Shown here piece after piece: positions 16,030 to 23,260 of a DNA stretch of 64,000 nt. The translations under genes and the position numbers were made by a program. The first letter of the stretch is position 1; the number at the start of each line of letters is the position of its first letter. The notes under the pieces were generated by a model. The model was not told the origin of the DNA and ran no database searches. It was given only the letters and a program-made list of their open reading frames with translations. This DNA comes from Amycolatopsis marina (lineage in GTDB: Bacteria > Actinomycetota > Actinomycetes > Mycobacteriales > Pseudonocardiaceae): contig NZ_FOKG01000001.1 of assembly GCF_900111885.1 (NCBI RefSeq), positions 434,001-498,000 of the forward strand, given 5' to 3'.

Positions 16030-16686
16030 TCAGTCCGCCCGCGGAAGATCGAAGAATCCGATCAATCCCGCCGCGAATGCCAGGTCACCCTTCACTTTGA
16101 TCCTGCCCGTGACGAACAGCACGGCCGGGGTCGTCTGGCGGGTGACCAGCTTGACGAAGTCGGCCGGAGCGATGGTGATGGTCACTCTCGGCTGCTCCCG
16201 CAACTCCCTGCGCGCCACGCACGCACTGTCCCGGATGACGGTCTCGACGCGGTCGTAGCCGCCGTCGCCGGTCCCACCGGAGAACCGCCAGTGCACCACC
16301 GCGACGAGGTCCCGCGCCCGGTCGGGCTTCAGCTGCGCGCTCATCCGGGCGAAGATCTCGTCGAGCACCCTGGCACACAGGGCCGGCTCTGCCAGCACTC
16401 GATCCAGCTGCGCCCTGGACGCGCGACCGACAAGCGTGGCGAACCTGCGCGGACCCACGCGGCCCAGCGACAGCGCGGGAGCCGCCGGTTCGAGCCTGGT
16501 CAGCACGAGGAGTAACCGGCGAAAACCGTCCTTGCCCAGTGTCGCGAGGTCGACGCTGCCGAGCACGGTGTCCGCGTCGAGCGCAGGGTCGAGTCCAGCG
16601 GGGTCGGCGCGCTCGAGCAGATCAAGCTGGGCGACCCCGCGAACCGCGGTCAGGTCCGCCACCGAAACGCCGGTTCTCTCGGCCAT
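16030..16686 (-). CDS. SCP2 sterol-transfer-domain protein (second of tandem pair)
   Basis: This 218-aa protein has the same plan as its downstream paralogue: a helical N-terminal half with LGRVGPRRFATLVGRA, then an SCP2-like domain with VVHWRFSGG, VETVIRDSACVARRE, TITIAPADFVKLVTRQ, FVTGRIKVKGD and terminal FFDLPRAD. ATG 16686 is chosen over GTG 16692 because GAGGAG at 16693-16698 gives a 6-nt spacing. It is divergent from tetR, and the 43-bp operator palindrome lies immediately 5' of its ribosome site, where it must overlap the promoter. Confidence 0.86.
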   Translation of the reverse strand: MAERTGVSVADLTAVRGVAQLDLLERADPAGLDPALDADTVLGSVDLATLGKDGFRRLLLVLTRLEPAAPALSLGRVGPRRFATLVGRASRAQLDRVLAEPALCARVLDEIFARMSAQLKPDRARDLVAVVHWRFSGGTGDGGYDRVETVIRDSACVARRELREQPRVTITIAPADFVKLVTRQTTPAVLFVTGRIKVKGDLAFAAGLIGFFDLPRAD

Positions 16687-16697
16687 CGCCACTCCTC

Positions 16698-16740
16698 GCT
16701 CTACCTACTGACGCGTAGGCTACCCGTGAGTAGGTAGAGC
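16698..16740. promoter_or_regulatory. Double TetR-type operator in SCP2/tetR divergent promoter
   Basis: This 43-bp near-perfect palindrome has outer arms GCTCTACCTACT (16698-16709) and AGTAGGTAGAGC (16729-16740). It contains two overlapping copies of an (C/G)CTAC-N6-GTAGG dyad at 16704-16719 and 16719-16734. The same dyad occurs alone at 19919-19940 and 21644-21663 before fabG4 and fadA2. Autoregulation by the adjacent TetR protein is inferred. Confidence 0.72.
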
Positions 16741-16807
16741 GGCAAGCGTGCCGAATTTCGGTCCTGACCTCGCCAACCTGTAGCGTTCAAGAGAACAGGA
16801 GGTACGG

Positions 16808-17482
16808 GTGTCAGAGCATGTACAGCGTTCGCCTGAACGGGCTAAGCGCTTACCCCGCGCGGTCCGCGAGAGGCAGATCCTCGACGCGGCCGTGCAGGTT
16901 TTCTCGCGTTACGGCTACCACTCCGCGTCGATGGACGAGATCTCGGACGTCGCCGGAGTGTCCAAGCCGATGATCTACACGTATCTGGGCTCGAAGGAAG
17001 ACCTCTTCGCCCAGTGCATCCGCCGGGAGGCCTCCCGGCTACTGGAAGCCGTGGAGTCCGGCATCCAGCCGGACCTGCCGCCCGACATGCAACTCTGGCA
17101 CGGCCTGCGCTCGTTCTACCGCTTTGTCGCCGACTACCGGGAGTCGTGGACGGTTCTGCACCGCCAGGCACTCGCCGTTGGCGGCTCCTTCGCCGAGGAG
17201 ATCACCTCGATGCGGAGCAGGGCCATCGAACTCGTCGCCGCACTGGTCGTCTCGGCCGGTAGTCAGAAGGGCCTCGCCGACCAGGTCGAGAAGTCCGGCG
17301 AAGGCCTCGCCGCCGCACTGGTCGGAGCTGCCGAGTCGCTGGCGGACTGGTGGCTGGACCACAGCGAGGTCACCGACGGCGTGCTCGCGTCCTGGCTGAT
17401 GAACCTGGTCTGGCTCGGGTTCAACGACCTGGTCGAGGGACGGGTCTGGACACCCAGCAGCAGCCCTGCTCACAACGAGTGA
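16808..17482 (+). CDS. TetR-family transcriptional regulator
   Basis: This 224-aa repressor has a standard N-terminal helix-turn-helix (RQILDAAVQVFSRYGYHSASM then VAGVSKPMIYTYLGSKEDLF, about residues 21-68). The C-terminal ligand domain begins TYRF-like and has no recognised signature. GTG 16808 follows AGGAGG at 16797-16802, with TAGCGT at 16781-16786 as a plausible -10. The gene stands in the same place as the TetR gene near htdX-fabG4-fadA2 in Mycobacterium tuberculosis (Rv0238 region). It most likely controls the operators at 16.7, 19.9 and 21.6 kb, with an acyl-CoA as probable effector. Confidence 0.9.
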   Translation: MSEHVQRSPERAKRLPRAVRERQILDAAVQVFSRYGYHSASMDEISDVAGVSKPMIYTYLGSKEDLFAQCIRREASRLLEAVESGIQPDLPPDMQLWHGLRSFYRFVADYRESWTVLHRQALAVGGSFAEEITSMRSRAIELVAALVVSAGSQKGLADQVEKSGEGLAAALVGAAESLADWWLDHSEVTDGVLASWLMNLVWLGFNDLVEGRVWTPSSSPAHNE

Positions 17483-17483
17483 C

Positions 17484-17548
17484 CGCACTTTCCCGGGAAA
17501 GTGCGATACCTCGCGCGCGCAACTACCGCACTCTTCCGGGAAAGTGCG
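17484..17548. terminator. Paired palindromes between convergent tetR and htdX
   Basis: The palindrome containing GCACTTTCCCGGGAAAGTGC lies at 17484-17505, and a variant lies at 17527-17548, period 43 bp. The variant is the exact reverse complement of the copy at 4603-4624. The pair fills the gap between two convergent stops, so a bidirectional terminator role is likely here. Confidence 0.65.
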
Positions 17549-17549
17549 G

Positions 17550-18515
17550 TTACAGGGCGGTGATGGTGCCTTCCAGGTGCGGCTTCGGTTTGCGCGCGTT
17601 CCACAACTCGAATGCCCACCCGTCGCCCGACCGCCACCCCCCACGGAGACGCTCCGCGCCACCCGCTGAACCGTCGCCCGACCCGTCGCCCGACCCTTCG
17701 CCCGAACCGTCGGGCGGACCGTCGTGGTTCTTCCACGTCGTGAAGGCGGCTTTCGCGGGGAGCAGGACCGGGAGCTTGAACCGGACGTCGACGGTGTAGG
17801 CGTCGGGCAGCCTGCCCTCGAACGCGGCCAGGCTGTGCGCCTTGGTCCACATCCCGTGCGCGATCGCCGAGGGAAAGCCGAACATCCTCGCGGTCAACGG
17901 GTGCAGGTGGATCGGGTTCCGGTCGCCGGACACCTCCGCGTAACGGCGGCCGATGTCGCCCGGCACCCGCCAGATGGCGTTCGGTGACGGCGGTGCGAGC
18001 TGCTCCCGCTTTCCGCTCTGTTCGCCGCTGCCGCCACCGCGGCGCAGGTAGGTGCTGACGTCCGTCCACACCGGACCGTCCTCCGGCGCCCGGCTCGGGA
18101 TCACCTCGCTGACGACGTCGAACTGCTGCCCCTTCTCGTGCGGGCGCAGATTCTCCGCCCGTACCCGCAGCGTGAACGACTCGCCGAGGCGGACCGGCCT
18201 GCGCTGGGTGATGCGGTTGGCGACGTGCACCATGCCCAGCAGCGGAAACGGGAACGCCTGCTCCGTCATCAGCGCGATCTGCAACGGAAACGCCAGGATG
18301 TGCGGATAGGTCGCGGGCAGGTCGTCGGACAACCGGAACCCGCAGACCTCGTTGTAGGCCGCCAGGTGCGCGGGATCGACCACGACGTCGGGGCGCACGT
18401 ACTCGGTGTCCGGGAGGGCGCCGCCGCCCTTGCCGCCCGGCAGCAGTCCGCCGAGCGCAGCCTTGGGGTACAGCGTCGAAAGACTGGGCGCGGAGTGCAG
18501 TTCCTTCACGACCAT
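17550..18515 (-). CDS. htdX: MaoC-like (3R)-hydroxyacyl-thioester dehydratase HtdX
   Basis: This double-hotdog dehydratase of about 321 aa acts on 3-hydroxyacyl-thioesters. The C-terminal MaoC/hydratase-2 motif RRYAEVSGDRNPIHLHPLTA holds the catalytic Asp and His, followed by GFPSAIAHGMW. The N-terminal half has the YPHILAFPLQIALMT and MVHVANRI.QRRPVRLGE features of M. tuberculosis HtdX (Rv0241c). ATG 18515 lies 4 nt after the fabG4 stop; GTG 18527 is an alternative overlapping it. A Gly/Ser/Asp-rich insertion (GEGSGDGSGDGS) from a 12-bp DNA repeat interrupts the C-terminal domain and is not expected in the family. It forms an operon with fabG4. Confidence 0.92.
   Translation of the reverse strand: MVVKELHSAPSLSTLYPKAALGGLLPGGKGGGALPDTEYVRPDVVVDPAHLAAYNEVCGFRLSDDLPATYPHILAFPLQIALMTEQAFPFPLLGMVHVANRITQRRPVRLGESFTLRVRAENLRPHEKGQQFDVVSEVIPSRAPEDGPVWTDVSTYLRRGGGSGEQSGKREQLAPPSPNAIWRVPGDIGRRYAEVSGDRNPIHLHPLTARMFGFPSAIAHGMWTKAHSLAAFEGRLPDAYTVDVRFKLPVLLPAKAAFTTWKNHDGPPDGSGEGSGDGSGDGSAGGAERLRGGWRSGDGWAFELWNARKPKPHLEGTITAL
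17671..17718 (-). repeat. 12-bp tandem repeat inside htdX
   Basis: Four 12-bp units of the type CCGTCGCCCGAC (plus strand) run from 17671 to 17718; the last two have diverged. They encode a Gly/Ser/Asp/Glu repeat in the HtdX C-terminal domain. Being in units of four codons, length changes by slippage keep the frame. Confidence 0.8.
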
Positions 18516-18519
18516 GGCG

Positions 18520-19878
18520 TCACGCACCGATCAGCGCTTGGCCGCACACACGCACGACGTTGCCGTTGACAGCGGAGGAAGCAGGGTTGGCGTACCAGGC
18601 GATGGTCTCGGCTACGTCCACCGGCAGCCCGCCCTGGGCGAGACTGGCGAGCCTGCGACCCGCCTCGCGGATTACCACGGGCACAGCGGCGGTCATCTTG
18701 GTCTCGATGAACCCCGGCGCGACGGCGTTGATCGTGCCACCGTGCTCGGCGAGCCGCGCGGCGCCGTCGTCGACCATGCCGATGACGCCGGCCTTGGTCG
18801 TGGCGTAGTTGGTCTGGCCGACGTTGCCCGCGATCCCGGCGATCGAGGAGACGCCGATGATGCGCCCTCCATCGGTCAGCACGTTGTCGCCGAGCAGCTT
18901 GTCGTTGACGGCGAGCTGGGCGTTGAGGTTGACCGCGAGCACGGCGTCCCAGCCGCCTTCGGTCATGTTGCCCAGCGTCTTGTCCCTGGTGATTCCGGCG
19001 TTGTGCACGACGATGTCCACACCGCCGTGGCGTTCGCTGAGGTACGTCGCGAGCTTCTCCGGCGCGTCGGCAGCGGTGATGTCGAGCTGCAGCGCCGAGC
19101 CGCCGACCCGGTTGGCGACCTGCGAAAGGTCACCGCCCTGGGCGGGAATGTCCAGCGCGACCACGTGCGCGCCGTCCCGGGCGAGCACGTCGGCGATGGC
19201 GGCGCCGATCCCCCTGGAGGCGCCGGTCACCAACGCGATCTTGCCGTCGAGGGGCTTCTCCCAGTTGGCCGGAGCAGCAGCCTGCGGCTTGCCCTTCGTG
19301 CCGGAGGTGACCGTGCCGACCCGGATGACCTGACCGTCGACGAACGCGGACTTGGCCGAGAGCAGGAAGCGCAGCGTGGACTCGGTCGCCTCTTCGGCAC
19401 CCTCGGCCACGTAGACGAGCTGCGCGGTCGCCCCGCGCTTGAGCTCCTTGCCGACGGAGCGGGTGAAGCCCTCAAGCGCGCGCTGGGCGATTCGTTCCCC
19501 GCCCTCGGTGAGTTCCGGGGGCGTACCGAGCACGACGACCCGCCCGCAGGCGCCCACCTTGCGGATCACCGGGTGGAAGAACCTGTAGACCTCGCGCAGG
19601 TCCTTGGGGTCCTTGATGCCGGTGGCGTCGAAGACCAGCGCTCCGTATTTCGTGCCCTCCGCGGCCTCGGTACGCACCTCGATCCCGGCGTCGGCGAGCT
19701 GACTGGTCAGCGTCTTCTCCAGCCGTCCGTTCGGCGCGGCGCCCACAAGCGCGGGACCATCGAGTGCGGGCTGTCCCGGCGTGTAGCGGCGCAGCGGGGT
19801 CGGGTTGGGCAGGCCCAGCTTGGGCACCACGAACCTGCCGATCGGGGACTTGGTGAACTGCTGGTACCTGTCAGCCAT
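18520..19878 (-). CDS. fabG4: High-molecular-weight 3-oxoacyl-thioester reductase FabG4
   Basis: This 452-aa SDR reductase has the two-domain plan of mycobacterial FabG4: a catalytically silent N-terminal Rossmann-like half (about 1-205, with RVVVLGTPPEL) and a C-terminal SDR domain. In the latter the cofactor loop TGASRGIG lies near residues 217-224, NAG follows, and the catalytic Ser and YATTK (Tyr near 356) are intact. It reduces 3-oxoacyl-CoA, typically with NADH in this subclass. Its promoter carries the operator at 19919-19940. The stop is 4 nt before htdX, so the two are co-transcribed. Confidence 0.94.
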   Translation of the reverse strand: MADRYQQFTKSPIGRFVVPKLGLPNPTPLRRYTPGQPALDGPALVGAAPNGRLEKTLTSQLADAGIEVRTEAAEGTKYGALVFDATGIKDPKDLREVYRFFHPVIRKVGACGRVVVLGTPPELTEGGERIAQRALEGFTRSVGKELKRGATAQLVYVAEGAEEATESTLRFLLSAKSAFVDGQVIRVGTVTSGTKGKPQAAAPANWEKPLDGKIALVTGASRGIGAAIADVLARDGAHVVALDIPAQGGDLSQVANRVGGSALQLDITAADAPEKLATYLSERHGGVDIVVHNAGITRDKTLGNMTEGGWDAVLAVNLNAQLAVNDKLLGDNVLTDGGRIIGVSSIAGIAGNVGQTNYATTKAGVIGMVDDGAARLAEHGGTINAVAPGFIETKMTAAVPVVIREAGRRLASLAQGGLPVDVAETIAWYANPASSAVNGNVVRVCGQALIGA

Positions 19879-20173
19879 CGACTGCCTCCGTTGTTGCCGC
19901 CTGCGTCACGGCCCAGCTTAACCTACTCGCGGGTAGGTTACACGGTCAGTCATTCTGACCGGAGCGGATCCGCGGCACTGGCGCCCCTCGAGCGCCCGGC
20001 CGGGTCGAACGCCAACTCCACCGCCGCACCCACCGGCCATCGGACGACGTTTTCGCAGGTGACGCCGACCGGCCGCAGATGGCCTCCGCCACGACCTGGG
20101 AATCTCCGGAACCGGCCGCGAACCTCATGGGTACCTCCCGCACAACGAGTCGAAACTGTGAGGATTGGTCCAG
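19879..20173. other. Intergenic region with fabG4 promoter and a second dyad
   Basis: This 295-bp region between fabG4 and the hypothetical gene holds the operator at 19919-19940. A perfect 7-bp inverted repeat, CGGTCAG-TCATT-CTGACCG, lies at 19943-19961. AGGA at 20161-20164 precedes the next gene. No other gene or signal is seen. Confidence 0.6.
19919..19940. promoter_or_regulatory. TetR-type operator at fabG4-htdX promoter
   Basis: TAACCTAC-TCGCGG-GTAGGTTA is a perfect 8-6-8 dyad, 41 nt upstream of the fabG4 start. On the minus strand it overlaps TAGGTT, a possible -10, so binding would block transcription. Confidence 0.75.
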
Positions 20174-21544
20174 ATGGTGATCCAGCATGCAAACTCTTCC
20201 GAGTATCTCGCAGCCGTTCGAACGGCAATGGACGAGTTCGAGGAAGCCCTCAGGAACCGCTATACAGATAGCTTCAAAAATTGGAAAACCGGGGGAAACG
20301 GCGCTCAATGGACGCTAGGCGGCGCCTTACAACCCCAACTCGATCCGGCGATGTCTGACGACGAAGCGGACCGCATATTCCAGGAAGCCACGAGCCACGT
20401 TCCAAAATGGGCCGCCGAAATTCGCGCCGATGCGGAATCAGCAATTCCGGTGTACGACAGTCAGGAGCTGAATGAACTGAACTCAGCGGTCGAGCAAATG
20501 AACCACATAGCTCAACTGCTCGAGTTCAACGGACCCGCATTGAGGGACAAAGGCGAGATTTCAGATATCACGAATGAGATCAGCAGCGCGGGCGGCGAAT
20601 GGCAGGGCGTTTCCGCCGACAAGTTCGGCGAAGACTTCGGCAAATCAGCAGAACCAACCAAGGAAAATCAGCGGGATATTGCCGTGAGTCTCGCCAAACT
20701 GTATTCCGCACGCGCGGCCGTCATTTCGTCTATTCGCGGACACACGCTTACCTCGATACGACAGGCAACAGAGCAGTTAGGCGCTACCGTCGATTCCGGC
20801 GCAGAAAGCGTGCGATGGACGATGGCTAGCGTATTCGCCATCATTGTCGGATTTGCCGGCCCGGTGGCGGCTGTCGCAACATCGGTGGCAGCCATAGTGG
20901 GTAGTATCGTCGACCCCGCGGACCCCGACCAGAAATTCGAGAATGACATCGGCAGCGTAGTTGCCGAACTCAAGACGGCGCTCGAGGACGGAAAGAACAA
21001 AGCCGTAGAAAACGAGACGGAATATTCCGCCAAGGTGACAGAACTCCAAGATGCGATCACGGAAAAACAAAACGCGGAGCCAAGGAATCTGGAACTGTAC
21101 GATTTCACCAGCAGTGGCGAAAGCGTGGGGCAAGCCGAGGCCGGGGGATACACCTATGTACGAGCTACCATCGAGCGGCTCGCGAAGGCCTGCTACCTCG
21201 CCTCCGAGAAGTACGAGCCATTGATCAACCATGCCATCGCGACAGACGACGCGGACCCACAGTTGAAGGGGATCAACAATACGGAACAGTCGGGTGATGT
21301 ATACCTGAAGGACACTCGTGACACTTTCGTCTCCTTCTTGCAAACCACGTGCGCACGATATCGCGAAGCAGGTGATCGACTCATGGACGCCGCCCGCGAG
21401 TACGACAACGCCGAAACAAACGACGAGGATATCCTCACCGCAATAGGGAAAGAGTTGGACTTCAACGGCGACGAGTCGGGCACCGAGACGGTGACACAGC
21501 ACGTCGGAGCAACCCCTGGCATCGAGAAGCACTGGAATCAGTGA
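20174..21544 (+). CDS. Hypothetical protein, partly WXG100-like, low GC
   Basis: I do not recognise this 456-aa protein. It is mostly helical and acidic, without a signal peptide. A stretch near residues 145-195 (GGEWQGVSADKFGEDF then RDIAVSLAKLYSARAA) resembles a WXG100/ESX-type helix-Trp-helix hairpin. A hydrophobic segment rich in Ala, Gly, Val and Ile lies near 218-248. The C-terminal half is coiled-coil-like. ATG 20174 follows AGGA at 20161-20164; a TTG at 20165 is possible. GC is visibly lower than in neighbours, with codons such as ATA, AAA and TCA. It separates fabG4 from fadA2, which are adjacent in mycobacteria. A secreted or toxin-like role is only a guess. Confidence 0.8.
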   Translation: MVIQHANSSEYLAAVRTAMDEFEEALRNRYTDSFKNWKTGGNGAQWTLGGALQPQLDPAMSDDEADRIFQEATSHVPKWAAEIRADAESAIPVYDSQELNELNSAVEQMNHIAQLLEFNGPALRDKGEISDITNEISSAGGEWQGVSADKFGEDFGKSAEPTKENQRDIAVSLAKLYSARAAVISSIRGHTLTSIRQATEQLGATVDSGAESVRWTMASVFAIIVGFAGPVAAVATSVAAIVGSIVDPADPDQKFENDIGSVVAELKTALEDGKNKAVENETEYSAKVTELQDAITEKQNAEPRNLELYDFTSSGESVGQAEAGGYTYVRATIERLAKACYLASEKYEPLINHAIATDDADPQLKGINNTEQSGDVYLKDTRDTFVSFLQTTCARYREAGDRLMDAAREYDNAETNDEDILTAIGKELDFNGDESGTETVTQHVGATPGIEKHWNQ

Positions 21545-21643
21545 GGATCCGCGTTGGCCGCCGGGCGAGGATGGCCAGCCAGGCCTGATTCTGGACGAAG
21601 CCGGTTAGGTGACAGCCGTTCGCGGTGTTCCTGGTCAACCACA

Positions 21644-21663
21644 AACCTACTCACGGGTAGGTT
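21644..21663. promoter_or_regulatory. TetR-type operator at fadA2 promoter
   Basis: AACCTAC-TCACGG-GTAGGTT is a perfect 7-6-7 dyad differing from the fabG4 operator only in the spacer. TACACT at 21663-21668 is a good -10, so the operator abuts or overlaps it. Confidence 0.75.
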
Positions 21664-21713
21664 ACACTGTGGCCGGGTTGGAATCACCGACACATTCGGG
21701 CGCTGGAGGAATC

Positions 21714-23117
21714 ATGAGCTCAGCTGAGAAGCCGGCGAGCGGGCGGGCTCGCACGACGCGCAGCACTGCCAAGGGGGCCGCCGCGAAGAGCGGCGGGGCC
21801 AAGGGCGGCACCGCGAAGAGTGCGGCACCCAAGGGCGGCACGGACTCCGGCGTGCGCAGGGTGGCCGTCATCGGAGCGAACCGGATTCCGTTCGCGCGCT
21901 CGAACGGCCCCTACGCCAACGCGTCCAATCAGGACATGCTCACCGCGGCCCTGGACGGACTCATCAGTCGGTTCTCGCTGCAGGGCGAGCGAATCGGCGA
22001 GGTGGCCGCTGGCGCGGTACTCAAGCACTCGCGTGACTTCAACCTCGCCAGGGAGTGTGTGCTGGGCAGCGCGCTCTCGCCCGAGACTCCGGCGGCCGAC
22101 GTGCAGATGGCCTGCGGCACCGGGCTGCAGGCGATCGTCAACGTCGCCAACAAGATCGCCCTCGGCCAGATCGACTCGGCGATCGCGGGCGGCGTGGACA
22201 CCACCAGCGACGCCCCGCTGGCCGTGAACGACAAGCTGCGCAAGCTGCTCGTCCAGCTCAACGCCGCGAAGAGCGCGGGGGACCGGCTCAAACTGCTGGC
22301 GAAGATCCGCCCCGGCCACATCGTGCCGGAGATCCCCCGCAACTCCGAGCCACGCACCGGCCTGTCGATGGGCGAGCACGCCTCGGTCACGGCGAAGGAA
22401 TGGGACATCTCGCGCGCCGCTCAGGACGAGCTGGCCGCGACCAGTCACCAGCGTCTCGCCGCCGCGTACGAGCGCGGTTTCTTCGATGACCTGCTGACGC
22501 CGTTCCTGAAGCTGTCGAAGGACCAGAACCTGCGGGCGGACTCGACGGCCGAGAAGCTGGGCAAGCTCAAGCCGGCGTTCGGCGGTCCCGAAGGCACCAT
22601 GACGGCGGGCAACTCCACGCCGCTGTCCGACGGCGCGTCGACGGTGCTGCTGGCCACCGAGGAGTGGGCGAAGGAGCGCAACCTGCCGGTGCTGGCGTAC
22701 CTGACGTTCTCGCAGACCGCTGCGGTCGACTACGTACACGGGGACGAGGGCCTGCTGATGGCACCCGCGTACGCCGTGCCGCGCATGCTCGCCCGCGCCG
22801 GACTGTCCCTCCAGGACTTCGACTACTACGAGATCCACGAGGCATTCGCCTCACAGGTGCTGGCCACGCTGAAGGCTTGGGAGGACCCGGCCTTCGCGAA
22901 GGAGAAGCTCGGACAGGACGCGCCGCTCGGCTCGATCGATCGCGCCAAGCTGAACGTCAACGGCTCCTCGCTCGCGGCAGGTCACCCGTTCGCCGCGACC
23001 GGCGGACGCATCGTGGCGACGCTGGCGAAGCTGCTCGACGAGAAGGGCTCGGGTCGTGGCCTGATTTCCATCTGTGCCGCCGGCGGCCAGGGAATCACCG
23101 CCATCCTGGAGAAATAG
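21714..23117 (+). CDS. fadA2: Acetyl-CoA acyltransferase (thiolase) FadA2
   Basis: This 467-aa thiolase cleaves 3-oxoacyl-CoA or condenses acetyl-CoA units. The nucleophilic Cys134 is in QMACGTGLQ, the catalytic His in EIHEAFA, the GHPFAATGGR loop is present, and the second Cys is in CAAGGQG. An N-terminal tail of about 45 residues is rich in Ala, Lys and Gly (repeats such as AKSGGAKGGTAK), unusual for a thiolase and perhaps flexible or interaction-prone. ATG 21714 follows GGAGGA at 21705-21710. Its promoter carries the CTAC-N6-GTAG operator. Together with FabG4 and HtdX it can form or degrade 3-oxo, 3-hydroxy and enoyl-CoA intermediates. Confidence 0.93.
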   Translation: MSSAEKPASGRARTTRSTAKGAAAKSGGAKGGTAKSAAPKGGTDSGVRRVAVIGANRIPFARSNGPYANASNQDMLTAALDGLISRFSLQGERIGEVAAGAVLKHSRDFNLARECVLGSALSPETPAADVQMACGTGLQAIVNVANKIALGQIDSAIAGGVDTTSDAPLAVNDKLRKLLVQLNAAKSAGDRLKLLAKIRPGHIVPEIPRNSEPRTGLSMGEHASVTAKEWDISRAAQDELAATSHQRLAAAYERGFFDDLLTPFLKLSKDQNLRADSTAEKLGKLKPAFGGPEGTMTAGNSTPLSDGASTVLLATEEWAKERNLPVLAYLTFSQTAAVDYVHGDEGLLMAPAYAVPRMLARAGLSLQDFDYYEIHEAFASQVLATLKAWEDPAFAKEKLGQDAPLGSIDRAKLNVNGSSLAAGHPFAATGGRIVATLAKLLDEKGSGRGLISICAAGGQGITAILEK

Positions 23118-23128
23118 CGTTACCTGCG

Positions 23129-23172
23129 CCATGGCCACTTCGAGGCACCGCACGCCGTCGGAGTGGCCATGG
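23129..23172. terminator. Hairpin terminator after fadA2
   Basis: CCATGGCCACT (23129-23139) pairs perfectly with AGTGGCCATGG (23162-23172) around a 22-nt GC-rich loop, starting 11 nt after the fadA2 stop. Confidence 0.6.
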
Positions 23173-23260
23173 TGACTTCTTTCGCCGTCGGCGGAATTGG
23201 CGCGACTTTTGTCGGTGGTCACTCCTAGCATCGGAGTCCTAATCCGAACAGGGGAGTGTC

